A stretch of DNA of 64,000 bases, taken from the NCBI RefSeq assembly GCF_035917675.1, contig NZ_CP109104.1, positions 2,976,001-3,040,000 of the forward strand, read 5' to 3'. The position numbers and the translations under genes are program-made. The DNA is from Streptomyces sp. NBC_01775 (lineage in GTDB: Bacteria > Actinomycetota > Actinomycetes > Streptomycetales > Streptomycetaceae). Every line of letters begins with the position of its first letter. Position 1 is the first letter of the stretch. Below the pieces are notes generated by a model that was given only the letters and a program-made list of their open reading frames with translations, was not told where the DNA came from and did no database searches. Shown here one piece after another: positions 54,788-63,001 of the stretch.

Positions 54788-55341
54788 CGGGCGGCTCCGC
54801 CGGCCTCGGCCTTTTCCTCGAGCTGGTCGAGGAAGCGGTCGATGGTGCGGCTCTGCCGGGCGTGGTCCTCAAGGGACTCGCCGACGAGCTTGCCCGCCAG
54901 GTCGGTCGCGAGCTTGCCGACGTCCTGGCGCAGCGCCTGCGCGGCCTGCCTGCGGTCGGCCTCGATCTGCGAGTGACCGGCGGCGATGATCTCCTCACGC
55001 TGCCGCTGGCCCTCGGCGCGCATCTCCGCGATGAGGGCCGCACCCTGCTCCTGCGCCTCGGCACGCAGCCGCGCCGCTTCGTGGCGGGCCTCCGAGAGCT
55101 GGTCCTTGTACTGCTGGAGTACGTCGGACGCTTCCTGCTGAGCCGCCTCGGCCTTCTCGATGCCGCCCTCAATGGCTTCACGACGCTCTTCCAGCACCTT
55201 GTTGATGGTGGGGAGGAGCTTCTTCCACAGGAAGAAGAAGACGATGGCGAAAGCGATCAGGCCGATGACCAGCTCGGGAATCGGCGGGATGAGCGGGTTC
55301 TGCGGAACCTCGGTCTCCGCCATGTGTACCCAGGCGTTCAC
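54784..55341 (-). CDS. atpF: ATP synthase Fo subunit b
   Basis: This 185-aa protein has one N-terminal membrane helix (about 18-40, ELVIGLIAFAIVFFFLW) and a long charged helix with many Glu/Ala/Gln, the stator stalk. The GTG at 55341 is preferred because GGAAGG lies 7 nt upstream; the longer frame begins in the atpE-atpF leader. It overlaps atpH by 4 nt. Confidence 0.95.
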   Translation of the reverse strand: MNAWVHMAETEVPQNPLIPPIPELVIGLIAFAIVFFFLWKKLLPTINKVLEERREAIEGGIEKAEAAQQEASDVLQQYKDQLSEARHEAARLRAEAQEQGAALIAEMRAEGQRQREEIIAAGHSQIEADRRQAAQALRQDVGKLATDLAGKLVGESLEDHARQSRTIDRFLDQLEEKAEAGGAAR

Positions 55342-55384
55342 GTCAGTGCCTTCCGTCGGAATGTGAGTCAGTGCGCTCGGTGTC

Positions 55385-55717
<333 letters not shown>

Positions 55718-56530
55718 TCAGTGTTCCTCGACGAGCGCGCCCTGGATGTAGGTGCAAGTCAGCAGGACGAAGACGTACGCCTGGATGACCTGGATGAACA
55801 GCTCGAAGGCGATCATCACGACCGTCATCACGAAGGAGACGGCCGAGTAGGCGATGCCGATGCCGTTGAGCATGTACCAGGTCGCGATGGTGAAGAGGAC
55901 CACCAGCATGTGACCCGCGAACATGTTCGCGAAGAGCCGGACCGCGTGGGTGAAGGGGCGCACCAGCAGGTTCGAGAAGAACTCGATGGTCATGACGAGC
56001 GGGCGCACCGCACCGGGCAGCGACGGGTCGTAACCGGTGAAGTTCTTGAAGGCGCCGACGAATCCGTGGCGCTTGAAGGTGAGCCCGACCCAGAGGATGT
56101 AGACGACCAGCGCGAGACCGAGCGGAATCGAGAAGATCGACGTCACGGGGAACTGCGCGAGCGGGATGACCGACCAGAGGTTCATCACCCAGACGAAGAA
56201 GAAGAGCGCCACCACCAGGGGGACGTACTTCTCGCCTTCCTTCTTGCCGATCGTCTCGTAGACCACGCCGCGGCGGATGAAGTCGTAGCCGGCCTCACCG
56301 ACCATCTGGATCTTGCCGGGCACGAGCTTGGGCTTGTTGAACGCGGCCCAGAAGAACCACACGATGGCGAGCGTGCCCACAAGAGCGAGCAGCATCGGCT
56401 TGTTGAAGTCGAATCCGGCGACGCTGAACATCGGCTCGAAGACGAACGAGTGGAGCCCTGGAGCCTCGAAGCCGCAGCCACTGAAAAGGTGGCAGTCGGT
56501 CTCAAAGGCGAGCATCTGGTCAGCACTCAC
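55718..56530 (-). CDS. atpB: ATP synthase Fo subunit a
   Basis: This 270-aa subunit has five or six membrane helices; the essential Arg198 lies in PFTHAVRLFANMFAGH, facing the c-ring. A GTG at 56530 with AAGGAG seven nt upstream gives SADQMLAFETDC, matching other Streptomyces proteins; the ATG six codons earlier is the alternative. It follows atpI. Confidence 0.96.
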   Translation of the reverse strand: MSADQMLAFETDCHLFSGCGFEAPGLHSFVFEPMFSVAGFDFNKPMLLALVGTLAIVWFFWAAFNKPKLVPGKIQMVGEAGYDFIRRGVVYETIGKKEGEKYVPLVVALFFFVWVMNLWSVIPLAQFPVTSIFSIPLGLALVVYILWVGLTFKRHGFVGAFKNFTGYDPSLPGAVRPLVMTIEFFSNLLVRPFTHAVRLFANMFAGHMLVVLFTIATWYMLNGIGIAYSAVSFVMTVVMIAFELFIQVIQAYVFVLLTCTYIQGALVEEH

Positions 56531-56794
56531 CGCGGGCTCCTTCTGCATGGCGCATGAAAACGGCTACCTCGTTGTGTCGGCGCGGCGTGCTGCCACGGAA
56601 CGGCACTGGTCTGGGTCTTACGAATCGGGGGCGGCGGCTGATCAGGGTGCGAGGGTGTCCGATCCGTCCCGTGTGATCCGGAACTGGTGGAAACCCCGCG
56701 GCCCCCGTCTGCTGCGCCGCAGTTGGCACCGGACGATAGCAGTTGCTCGAACGAGCGCTTATCCCGCCCCTACGTGGCCCTGGCGTCAGGGGCC

Positions 56795-57262
56795 TCACGA
56801 ATTCGCCCCCGAGGCGGCGGCCTTTGCACCGCCGTCGGTCGCGTTCGCGGCCTTGCCGCCGTTGCCGGAGTCCGGCTCCACGTACATGATCTTCGCCTTC
56901 ATATGCGCCCTGCCCTGGGCGGCAACCCATACAACGGTGCCGCCGAGCAAGGTGAGAGCGAAGGTCTGGGTGTCGAAAAGGGTCGTATCCCTGAAGACCA
57001 CCAGCACGACGAAGAGCAGCAGGATCTGCGTCGTATAGAGCAGCAGGCCCATCGCCTGAAAGAGGTGAGGAAAGGATTTGGCTGTCCGCTGGAGGACGTA
57101 AAGGCCCAGGCCCATGAAGAGGATCACCACCAGCGCTCCAGCCGCCGCGCCAATCGCTCCCTTACCGCCTGCGAACACGCCGCTGAACACTGCGGCCACG
57201 ACACCGGCTACGGCGGTCGGGACGGCGCAATGCAGCAGCATGCGAGCGTCGTTCGACTGCAT
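56795..57262 (-). CDS. atpI: AtpI-like ATP synthase accessory membrane protein
   Basis: This 155-aa protein has about four hydrophobic segments (around 12-30, 37-55, 70-90, 97-115) and an Ala/Gly/Lys-rich tail. By position at the head of the atp operon and topology it is the AtpI-like protein, which may assist c-ring or Mg2+ handling. Sequence conservation in this family is low, so the symbol rests mainly on context. A 264-bp gap separates it from atpB. Confidence 0.8.
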   Translation of the reverse strand: MQSNDARMLLHCAVPTAVAGVVAAVFSGVFAGGKGAIGAAAGALVVILFMGLGLYVLQRTAKSFPHLFQAMGLLLYTTQILLLFVVLVVFRDTTLFDTQTFALTLLGGTVVWVAAQGRAHMKAKIMYVEPDSGNGGKAANATDGGAKAAASGANS

Positions 57263-57436
57263 GTGGTGTACTCCGGGGAAATCGGGGGTCGTCTGTCGTC
57301 GAGGGACGAGCGTAGCCCCGGCACTGAGGACAAACCTCCCGTCGAAGCGACCGCGAGAGTGCGGTACTTCGGTTGGTCACCGGGTTTCGTGAACGGTATC
57401 ACAAACTATTTGATGAGGTCTTTACCTACATGGTGT

Positions 57437-57466
57437 GCCTCCTGTCACACGCACGTGTGAGGAGGC
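57437..57466 (-). terminator. Hairpin between the glycosyltransferase gene and atpI
   Basis: GCCTCC (57437-57442), a 2-nt bulge, then TCACACG (57445-57451) pair with CGTGTGA (57454-57460) and GGAGGC (57461-57466) around a two-base loop. It lies 64 bp after the sugar-phosphate transferase stop, which suggests that the atp operon has its own promoter downstream (in the AT-richer stretch 57385-57430). Confidence 0.6.
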
Positions 57467-57529
57467 GAGCACGGGCTGACGCCAGTACTTATGTCTGGTA
57501 TTGCCGGAATGCCGGGGCCACCACCCGTG

Positions 57530-58894
57530 TCAGCGGCGGTTGTTGATCTTTTTCGGCCGGGTGAAGCTGCGGCGGTCGCCGATGGCGGTGGCACCGTTCA
57601 GACCGGCCAGAGCGGGCTCCCGCTCGCCACCGTCCGCCCTCCCTTCCGCGCCGTCCTCGCCCTTCTCCCCGCCGTCCGCGCCCGCCGCCGCGTCCTCGTC
57701 CGCCGCGTGTTCCGGCAGCACATCACGCGCACGCCGGTACCGGGGCGGCAGCACCGCCTGGGCCCAGCGGGGCACCCGCGGCGTGAAGCGCGGCAGCAGC
57801 AGGATCACCAGCCCCGCGGCGCTGAGCAGCACGATGGCGAGCACGATGGCCAAGCTGGAGGAGCGCACCGAGAAGGCGACGGCTCCGAAGGCGATCAGCG
57901 CCGACCAGAAGTACATGATCAGCACGGCACGGCTGTGCGAGTGCCCGATCTCCAGCAGCCGGTGGTGCAGGTGCCCACGGTCCGCGGCGAACGGCGAGCG
58001 GCCGTTCCAGGTGCGCCGCACGATCGCCATCACCAGGTCCACGAACGGCACCGCGATGATCGTCAACGGCAGCAGCAGCGGCATGTAGAGGGGCACCATC
58101 GTGTGCACGGCCGACTTCTCCGAGCCGGCGTGCTCGACCAGCAGGTCCGGGTCCACCTGACCCGTGATGGAGACCGCGCCGGCGGCCAGCACCAGCCCGA
58201 TCAGCATCGACCCCGAGTCACCCATGAAGATGCGCGAGGGGTGCATGTTGTGCGGCAGGAAGCCCAGGCACATGCCCATCAGCACGGCCGCGAACAGCGT
58301 CGCGGGCGCCGCCGCCTCGACGCCGTAGCCGTACCAGATGCGGTACGCGTACATGAAGAACGCCGCGGCGGCGATGCACACCATGCCCGCCGCCAGCCCG
58401 TCGAGGCCGTCCGCGAAGTTCACCGCGTTGATGGTGATCACCACCAGCGCGACGGTCAGCAGCGTGCCCTGGAGGGGGGTGAGCGAGACGTTGCCCACGC
58501 CCGGCACCGGCAGCCACAAGATGGTCAGGCCCTGGAGCACCATGACGCCGGCGGCGATCATCTGCCCGCCGAGCTTCACCAGGGCGTCGACGCCCCACTT
58601 GTCGTCCAGGACGCCGATCAGCCAGATCAGCCCGGCTCCGGAGAGCAGCGCGCGCGGTTCGTCGGAAAGGGTGAACAGCTCGCCGATGTTGGTCAGTTGC
58701 GAGGCGACGAGCAATCCGGCGCACAGCCCGCCGAACATCGCGATGCCGCCGAGCCGCGGCGTCGGCTCACGGTGCACGTCCCGGGCCCGGACGGGCGGCA
58801 TCGCACCAGCGGCGATGGCGAATTTCCGCGCGGGCCCCGTCAGCAGATAGGTCACCGCAACCGTGACGCACAGCGTCAGCAGATATTCACGCAC
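57530..58894 (-). CDS. Undecaprenyl-phosphate sugar-1-phosphate transferase (WecA/TagO/MraY superfamily)
   Basis: This 454-aa protein has about ten to eleven hydrophobic segments. The family motifs are DDKWG (first Asp-rich loop), NFADGLDGLAAG, HPSRIFMGDSGSM, and the HLHHRLLEIGHSHSRA loop of WecA-type enzymes. These transfer GlcNAc-1-P (or similar) from UDP-sugar to undecaprenyl phosphate, starting wall polymers. A 45-residue disordered tail ends the protein. The following LCP gene in the window also belongs to wall polymer attachment. Confidence 0.94.
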   Translation of the reverse strand: MREYLLTLCVTVAVTYLLTGPARKFAIAAGAMPPVRARDVHREPTPRLGGIAMFGGLCAGLLVASQLTNIGELFTLSDEPRALLSGAGLIWLIGVLDDKWGVDALVKLGGQMIAAGVMVLQGLTILWLPVPGVGNVSLTPLQGTLLTVALVVITINAVNFADGLDGLAAGMVCIAAAAFFMYAYRIWYGYGVEAAAPATLFAAVLMGMCLGFLPHNMHPSRIFMGDSGSMLIGLVLAAGAVSITGQVDPDLLVEHAGSEKSAVHTMVPLYMPLLLPLTIIAVPFVDLVMAIVRRTWNGRSPFAADRGHLHHRLLEIGHSHSRAVLIMYFWSALIAFGAVAFSVRSSSLAIVLAIVLLSAAGLVILLLPRFTPRVPRWAQAVLPPRYRRARDVLPEHAADEDAAAGADGGEKGEDGAEGRADGGEREPALAGLNGATAIGDRRSFTRPKKINNRR

Positions 58895-58942
58895 GGGCTC
58901 CCCAGGGGTTTCGCGGGCTGCTCGGACTCACACGATAGGACA

Positions 58943-59077
58943 CGACGACCTGCTCGGTTGCTGTGCGGCGGCCCGCACAGCGGGGCACGACGGCCTGCTC
59001 AGCCGGTGTGCGGCGGCCCGCACAGCGGGAGGCGACGGCCTGCTCAGCCGGTGTGTGGCAGCCCACACGGTAGGACA
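58943..59077. repeat. 45-bp tandem repeat (three copies) with internal hairpins
   Basis: Three 45-bp units start at 58943, 58988 and 59033. Units two and three are closest. Each contains GTGCGG-CGGC-CCGCAC or a variant, able to form a 6-7 bp hairpin. The array lies between the phosphatase-like gene end (59100) and the sugar-transferase start (58894) on the same strand, in the leader of the latter. Confidence 0.88.
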
Positions 59078-59099
59078 CGGTATTTCCTGTCTGCTGGTT

Positions 59100-59762
59100 C
59101 TACGTGTGCGCCGGAACGCCCGTCAAGGCGGTCACCACAGGGTCGAGCGCTCTGCTGATCTCGTCGCCGACCGTGCGGAAGTACGGGATCGGAGCGCCGT
59201 AGGGATCGTAGATCTCGTCGGCCTCCGGACTGGGCGCCAGCAGCCAGCCGCGCAGCGCGGCGGCGGCCTGGACCAAGGCGCGGGCCCGCTCCACCACATC
59301 TTCGGCGGTGCGCGCGTCGGGCAAGGTGGCTGGATCTATGGCCCGAACGAGCCGGGTGAACTCCTTCAGCGTGAAGGTGCGCAGGCCCGCCGAATGGCCC
59401 ATGGAGATGACCTGCGCGCGGTGATCACGCGTAGCGGTCAGCACCAGGTCGGCCCTGATCACATGCTCGTCCAGCAGCTCGCGCCCGGTGAACCCCTCGG
59501 CGTCCGCGCCGTGTTCGAGCAGCACGGCCACCGCGTTCTCCTCCATGGGCGCGCCCTCGTGTCCCCACGTACCGGCGCTCTCCACCAGGAGTCCGCCCGT
59601 GCGGCGGTCTCCGAGCCTGTCGGCGAGGGCATGCCGCGTCAGCCGCTCGGTGATCGGCGAGCGGCACACGTTGCCTGTGGAGACGTGGAGGATACGGAAC
59701 GCGCCATCGGCGCTGCTTATGCCGCCGGACTCCGCCGGGCCACGCCCTTCGGGGGCGGTCAC
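59100..59762 (-). CDS. Low-molecular-weight phosphatase-like protein with Ser in place of the nucleophilic Cys
   Basis: This 220-aa protein has the LMW-PTP/arsenate reductase fold, but the P-loop reads V-S-T-G-N-V-C-R-S, so Ser28 stands where the catalytic Cys of CxxGNxCRS should be, while Cys33, Arg34 and Ser35 are kept. A late Asp in EIYDPYGAP fits the general acid. It may be inactive (a binding protein) or use another mechanism. A GTG start overlaps the Sua5 stop by one nt. It is in an operon-like run with Sua5, prmC and prfA. Confidence 0.88.
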   Translation of the reverse strand: MTAPEGRGPAESGGISSADGAFRILHVSTGNVCRSPITERLTRHALADRLGDRRTGGLLVESAGTWGHEGAPMEENAVAVLLEHGADAEGFTGRELLDEHVIRADLVLTATRDHRAQVISMGHSAGLRTFTLKEFTRLVRAIDPATLPDARTAEDVVERARALVQAAAALRGWLLAPSPEADEIYDPYGAPIPYFRTVGDEISRALDPVVTALTGVPAHT

Positions 59763-60409
59763 TACGGGGCCACCTCCAGGCCCGGTACGACCTTGCGCAG
59801 CTCGTCCGCGTCGATGGCGCCCGCGCGCAGCAGGACCGGCACCTCGCTGGTGACGTCGACGATCGAGGACGGCACGGAATCGGGGGTCGGCCCGCCGTCG
59901 AGGTAGACGGCGACGGACTCGCCCAGCATCTCCTGCGCGGCGTCACAGTCCATCGGCGCCGGGTGTCCCGTCAGGTTCGCCGAGGAGACGGCCATCGGGC
60001 CGAACTCGCTGAGCAGCTCGATGGCGACCGGGTGCAGCGGCATCCGTACGGCGACCGTGCCGTGGGTCTCCCCCAGGTCCCAGGTCAGCGACGGCTGGTG
60101 GCGGGCGACGAGGGTGAGCGCGCCGGGCCAGAAGGCGTCGACCAGCTCCCAGGCCATCTCGGAGAAGTCCGTGACCAGCCCGTGCAGGGTGTTCGGGGAG
60201 CCGACCAGCACGGGAGAGGGCATGCCTCGGCCCCGGCCCTTGGCCTCCAGCAGGTCACCGACGGCGTCGGTGCTGAACGCGTCGGCGCCGATTCCGTAGA
60301 CGGTGTCCGTCGGCAGCACGACGAGTTCCCCGCGCCGGACCGCCGAGGTGGCCTCGCGAAGGCCGGTCCTGCGGTCGGTCGCTTCGGTGCAGTCGTATCG
60401 CCGTGCCAT
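59762..60409 (-). CDS. Threonylcarbamoyl-AMP synthase (Sua5/YrdC/TsaC family)
   Basis: This 215-aa YrdC-domain protein makes L-threonylcarbamoyladenylate from Thr, bicarbonate and ATP for tRNA t6A modification. Motifs LPTDTVYGIGADAF, KGRGRGMPSPVLV and AVSSANLTGHP are present. It lacks the longer Sua5 C-terminal domain. The ATG overlaps the prmC stop by one base (TAATG). Confidence 0.95.
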   Translation of the reverse strand: MARRYDCTEATDRRTGLREATSAVRRGELVVLPTDTVYGIGADAFSTDAVGDLLEAKGRGRGMPSPVLVGSPNTLHGLVTDFSEMAWELVDAFWPGALTLVARHQPSLTWDLGETHGTVAVRMPLHPVAIELLSEFGPMAVSSANLTGHPAPMDCDAAQEMLGESVAVYLDGGPTPDSVPSSIVDVTSEVPVLLRAGAIDADELRKVVPGLEVAP

Positions 60410-61254
60410 TACGGCACCTCCCTGCGTGCTGTGGCAAAACGGGGCCGGTTGTTCAGGTCGGGGTGGTCCGCGGCGTCAGCCCAGCCGCGGTCCTCGGTGA
60501 AGATCCAGGGCACCTGGCCGCCCTGGGTGTCGGCGTGCTCGATGACCACGACACCGCCGGGTCGCAGCAGCCGGTGTGCCGCGCGCTCCAGGCCGCGGAT
60601 GATGTCGAGGCCGTCCTCGCCGGAGAACAGCGCCATACCGGGGTCGTGGTCGCGGGCCTCGGGAGCCACATACTCCCACTCGGTGAGCGGGATGTAGGGC
60701 GGATTGGAGATCACGAGGTCGACCTGGCCGTCCAGCTCAGGGAGCGCGGTGAGCGCGTCGGCGTGGTGCAGGGTGACCCGGGAGCCCTCGACGTTCTTCC
60801 GCGCCCAGCCGTACGCTCCCTCGTCCAGCTCGACGGCGTGCACCCGCGAGCGCGGCACCTCCTGCGCGAGCGCCAGCGCGATGGCGCCCGAGCCGCTGCA
60901 CAGGTCGACGATCAGCGGCTCGGCGACGTCCATGGCCCGTACCGCGTCTATCGCCCAGCCGACCACCGACTCGGTCTCCGGGCGCGGCACGAAGACACCC
61001 GCGCCGACCTGGAGTTCGAGGTAGCGGAAGAAGGCGCGCCCGGTGATGTGCTGGAGCGGTTCGCGGGCCTCGCGGCGCGCCACGGCCTCCCAGTAGCGCG
61101 CGTCGAAGTCGGCGTCGGCCACGCGGTGCAGCTCGCCGCGTCCGACGCCGTGCACGAAGGAGGCCAGCTCCTCGGCGTCGAAGCGCGGCGAGGGCACGCC
61201 GGCGTCGGCCAGCCGCTGTGTGGCCTGGGCCACCTCGGCGAGCAGCACGTTCAC
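60409..61254 (-). CDS. prmC: Peptide chain release factor N5-glutamine methyltransferase
   Basis: This 281-aa methyltransferase methylates the Gln of the GGQ motif in release factors. It has the SAM motif [12 protein letters not shown] near 117-128 and catalytic NPPY (184-187). A GTG at 61254 ([15 protein letters not shown]) is chosen; the upstream frame overlaps prfA and is shadow. Lying directly downstream of prfA, its substrate, is a conserved arrangement. Confidence 0.96.
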   Translation of the reverse strand: MNVLLAEVAQATQRLADAGVPSPRFDAEELASFVHGVGRGELHRVADADFDARYWEAVARREAREPLQHITGRAFFRYLELQVGAGVFVPRPETESVVGWAIDAVRAMDVAEPLIVDLCSGSGAIALALAQEVPRSRVHAVELDEGAYGWARKNVEGSRVTLHHADALTALPELDGQVDLVISNPPYIPLTEWEYVAPEARDHDPGMALFSGEDGLDIIRGLERAAHRLLRPGGVVVIEHADTQGGQVPWIFTEDRGWADAADHPDLNNRPRFATARREVP

Positions 61255-61282
61255 TCCGATCCCCCTTCCGGGGCCTGCCGGG

Positions 61283-62359
61283 TCACTGTGCGGCGGCCAG
61301 CTTGGCGGCCGAGTCCGCGTCGACGCACGCCTGGATGACGGGATCCAGTTCGCCGTCGAGCACCTGGTCGAGGTTGTAGGCCTTGAAGCCGACACGGTGG
61401 TCGGAGATCCGGTTCTCCGGGAAGTTGTAGGTGCGCACCCGTTCGGACCTGTCGACGGTACGGACCTGGCTGCGGCGCGCGTCGGACGCCTCGCGCTCGG
61501 CCTCCTCCTGGGCCGCGGCCAGCAGCCGGGCGCGCAGGATGCGCAGGGCCTGCTCCTTGTTCTGGAGCTGGCTCTTCTCGTTCTGGCAGGAGACGACGAT
61601 CCCGGTCGGCTCGTGGGTGATGCGCACGGCGGAGTCGGTGGTGTTGACCGACTGCCCGCCGGGGCCCGAGGAACGGTAGACATCGATGCGCAGGTCGTTC
61701 GGGTTGATCTCGACATCGACGTCCTCGGCCTCGGGGAGGACGAGGACACCGGCGGCCGAGGTGTGGATGCGGCCCTGCGACTCGGTCGCGGGCACCCGCT
61801 GGACGCGGTGCACCCCGCCCTCGTACTTCAGCCGGGCCCACACGCCCTGGCCCGGCTCGGCCTGGCCGCTCCCCTTGGTCTTCACGGCGACCTGGACGTC
61901 CTTGTAGCCGCCGAGGTCGGACTCGTTGGACTCGATCAGCTCGGTCTTCCATCCGTGGCGCTCGGCGTAGCGCAGATACATCCGCAGCAGGTCGCCCGCG
62001 AACAGCGCGGACTCGTCGCCGCCCTCGCCCGCCTTGATCTCCAGGATGACGTCCTTCTCGTCGCTGGGGTCCCGGGGGACGAGCAGCAGCCGCAGCTTCT
62101 CCGTCAGCTCCTCGCGGCGGCGCTCCAGGTCTTTGACCTCGTCGGCGAACTCGGGGTCCTCACCGGCCAGTTCACGCGCGGTGCCGATGTCGTCCCCGGT
62201 CCGCTTCCACTCAAGGTAGGTGGTGATGATCGGGGTGAGCTCGGCGTAGCGCTTGTTGAGCCGGCGCGCTCCCGCCTGGTCGGCGTGGATCGCGGGGTCC
62301 GCGAGCTGCTTTTCGAGGTCGGCGTGCTCGCCGATGAGTTCCTCGACCGCCTCGAACAT
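61283..62359 (-). CDS. prfA: Peptide chain release factor 1
   Basis: This 358-aa factor has the PAT codon-recognition motif (190-192, RVPATESQG) for UAG/UAA and the GGQ motif (234-236, GPGGQSVNT) that triggers peptidyl-tRNA hydrolysis. The ATG at 62359 is supported by AAGGA eight nt upstream; an ATG three codons earlier is too close to that site. prmC follows after 28 bp. Confidence 0.97.
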   Translation of the reverse strand: MFEAVEELIGEHADLEKQLADPAIHADQAGARRLNKRYAELTPIITTYLEWKRTGDDIGTARELAGEDPEFADEVKDLERRREELTEKLRLLLVPRDPSDEKDVILEIKAGEGGDESALFAGDLLRMYLRYAERHGWKTELIESNESDLGGYKDVQVAVKTKGSGQAEPGQGVWARLKYEGGVHRVQRVPATESQGRIHTSAAGVLVLPEAEDVDVEINPNDLRIDVYRSSGPGGQSVNTTDSAVRITHEPTGIVVSCQNEKSQLQNKEQALRILRARLLAAAQEEAEREASDARRSQVRTVDRSERVRTYNFPENRISDHRVGFKAYNLDQVLDGELDPVIQACVDADSAAKLAAAQ

Positions 62360-62423
62360 CGTGGCCATCCTTAGTGAAGAAGTGAGACGCCCTGACCGGA
62401 GGAGGGGCGCCGGAGCGCGGAAC

Positions 62424-62474
62424 ACCAAAAGAGCGCCGGCCGGGCTGCCCTACGAGGGGCAGCCGCGGACCGGC
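62424..62474 (-). terminator. Intrinsic terminator after rpmE with U tract
   Basis: GCGCCGG (62431-62437) pairs with 62468-62474 and GGCTGCCC (62441-62448) with GGGCAGCC (62455-62462), followed on the minus strand by TCTTTT. This is a textbook factor-independent terminator at the end of the L31 gene. Confidence 0.85.
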
Positions 62475-62486
62475 GCTGCGGTGTCG

Positions 62487-62708
62487 CTACTTCTTGGTGC
62501 CGGCGCTCTTGCCGAAGCGGGCCTCGAAGCGTGCCACACGGCCACCGGTGTCGAGGATCTTCTGCTTGCCGGTGTAGAAGGGGTGGCACGCGGAGCAGAT
62601 GTCCGCGCGGATCTGGCCTTCCGACATGGTGCTACGCGTGGTGAACGAGTTGCCACAGGTGCAGCTCACCTGGGTCTCGTAGTACTCCGGGTGGATCTCG
62701 CGCTTCAA
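62487..62708 (-). CDS. rpmE: Ribosomal protein L31 (zinc-ribbon form)
   Basis: This 73-aa large-subunit protein starts at TTG (62706-62708) with AGGAG seven nt upstream. Cys16, Cys18, Cys38 and Cys41 ([15 protein letters not shown]) give the zinc-binding type. It lies in its own unit upstream of prfA with an intrinsic terminator between them. Start-codon choice follows the family start MKREIHPEY. Confidence 0.96.
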   Translation of the reverse strand: MKREIHPEYYETQVSCTCGNSFTTRSTMSEGQIRADICSACHPFYTGKQKILDTGGRVARFEARFGKSAGTKK

Positions 62709-63001
62709 GGGTCTCTCCTAGGTTCTGGAGGGCACCGGGTCGGGAGACGGGTTGTCACCCGTGAACCGGGGCCGACGGTCCAGTTTGCCACTGGTGACCG
62801 CACCCCCCAAAACCGGGGGGAGGAGCCCGTTATTCCGGACTTCCCGGCCTTCGGCCGGGAGGTGCCCCCAGAGCAGGGGAGACCCCGATCAAGGACTTCC
62901 GGCCGCCTTGCGATCGCACGCTCCCCCACGCTCGGCTCCGCTCGCACGGGCGGTGCCCCCACGACGACGCTCCTTCCGGGCAAACATTGCCGGTCACGGC
63001 A
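62709..63001. other. Intergenic region between LCP and rpmE with two dispersed elements
   Basis: The 293-bp gap contains dispersed element copy 3 (hairpin TCCCGGCC-TTC-GGCCGGGA at 62842-62860 running into the 17-bp core at 62853-62869) and a CTCCCCCACGCTCGGCTCCGC element (62931-62975), a sequence type common between Streptomyces genes. The rpmE promoter must lie in 62710-62830. No gene was seen. Confidence 0.55.
62842..62884. repeat. Dispersed GC-rich intergenic element, copy 3 (inverted)
   Basis: GGCCGGGAGGTGCCCCC at 62853-62869 is the exact reverse complement of the 17-bp core at 1992-2008 and 4945-4961. Confidence 0.6.

Noticed and set aside
58943..59077. CRISPR array
   Set aside because: Units are directly adjacent with no unique spacers and only three copies; no cas genes are nearby.
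58887..59078. Open frame with 15-residue repeats across the 45-bp array
   Set aside because: It is generated by the tandem repeat; no start context, and it overlaps the sugar-transferase start.
60409..61749. 446-aa version of PrmC
   Set aside because: The N-terminal half is out-of-frame prfA sequence; the GTG at 61254 gives the family length.
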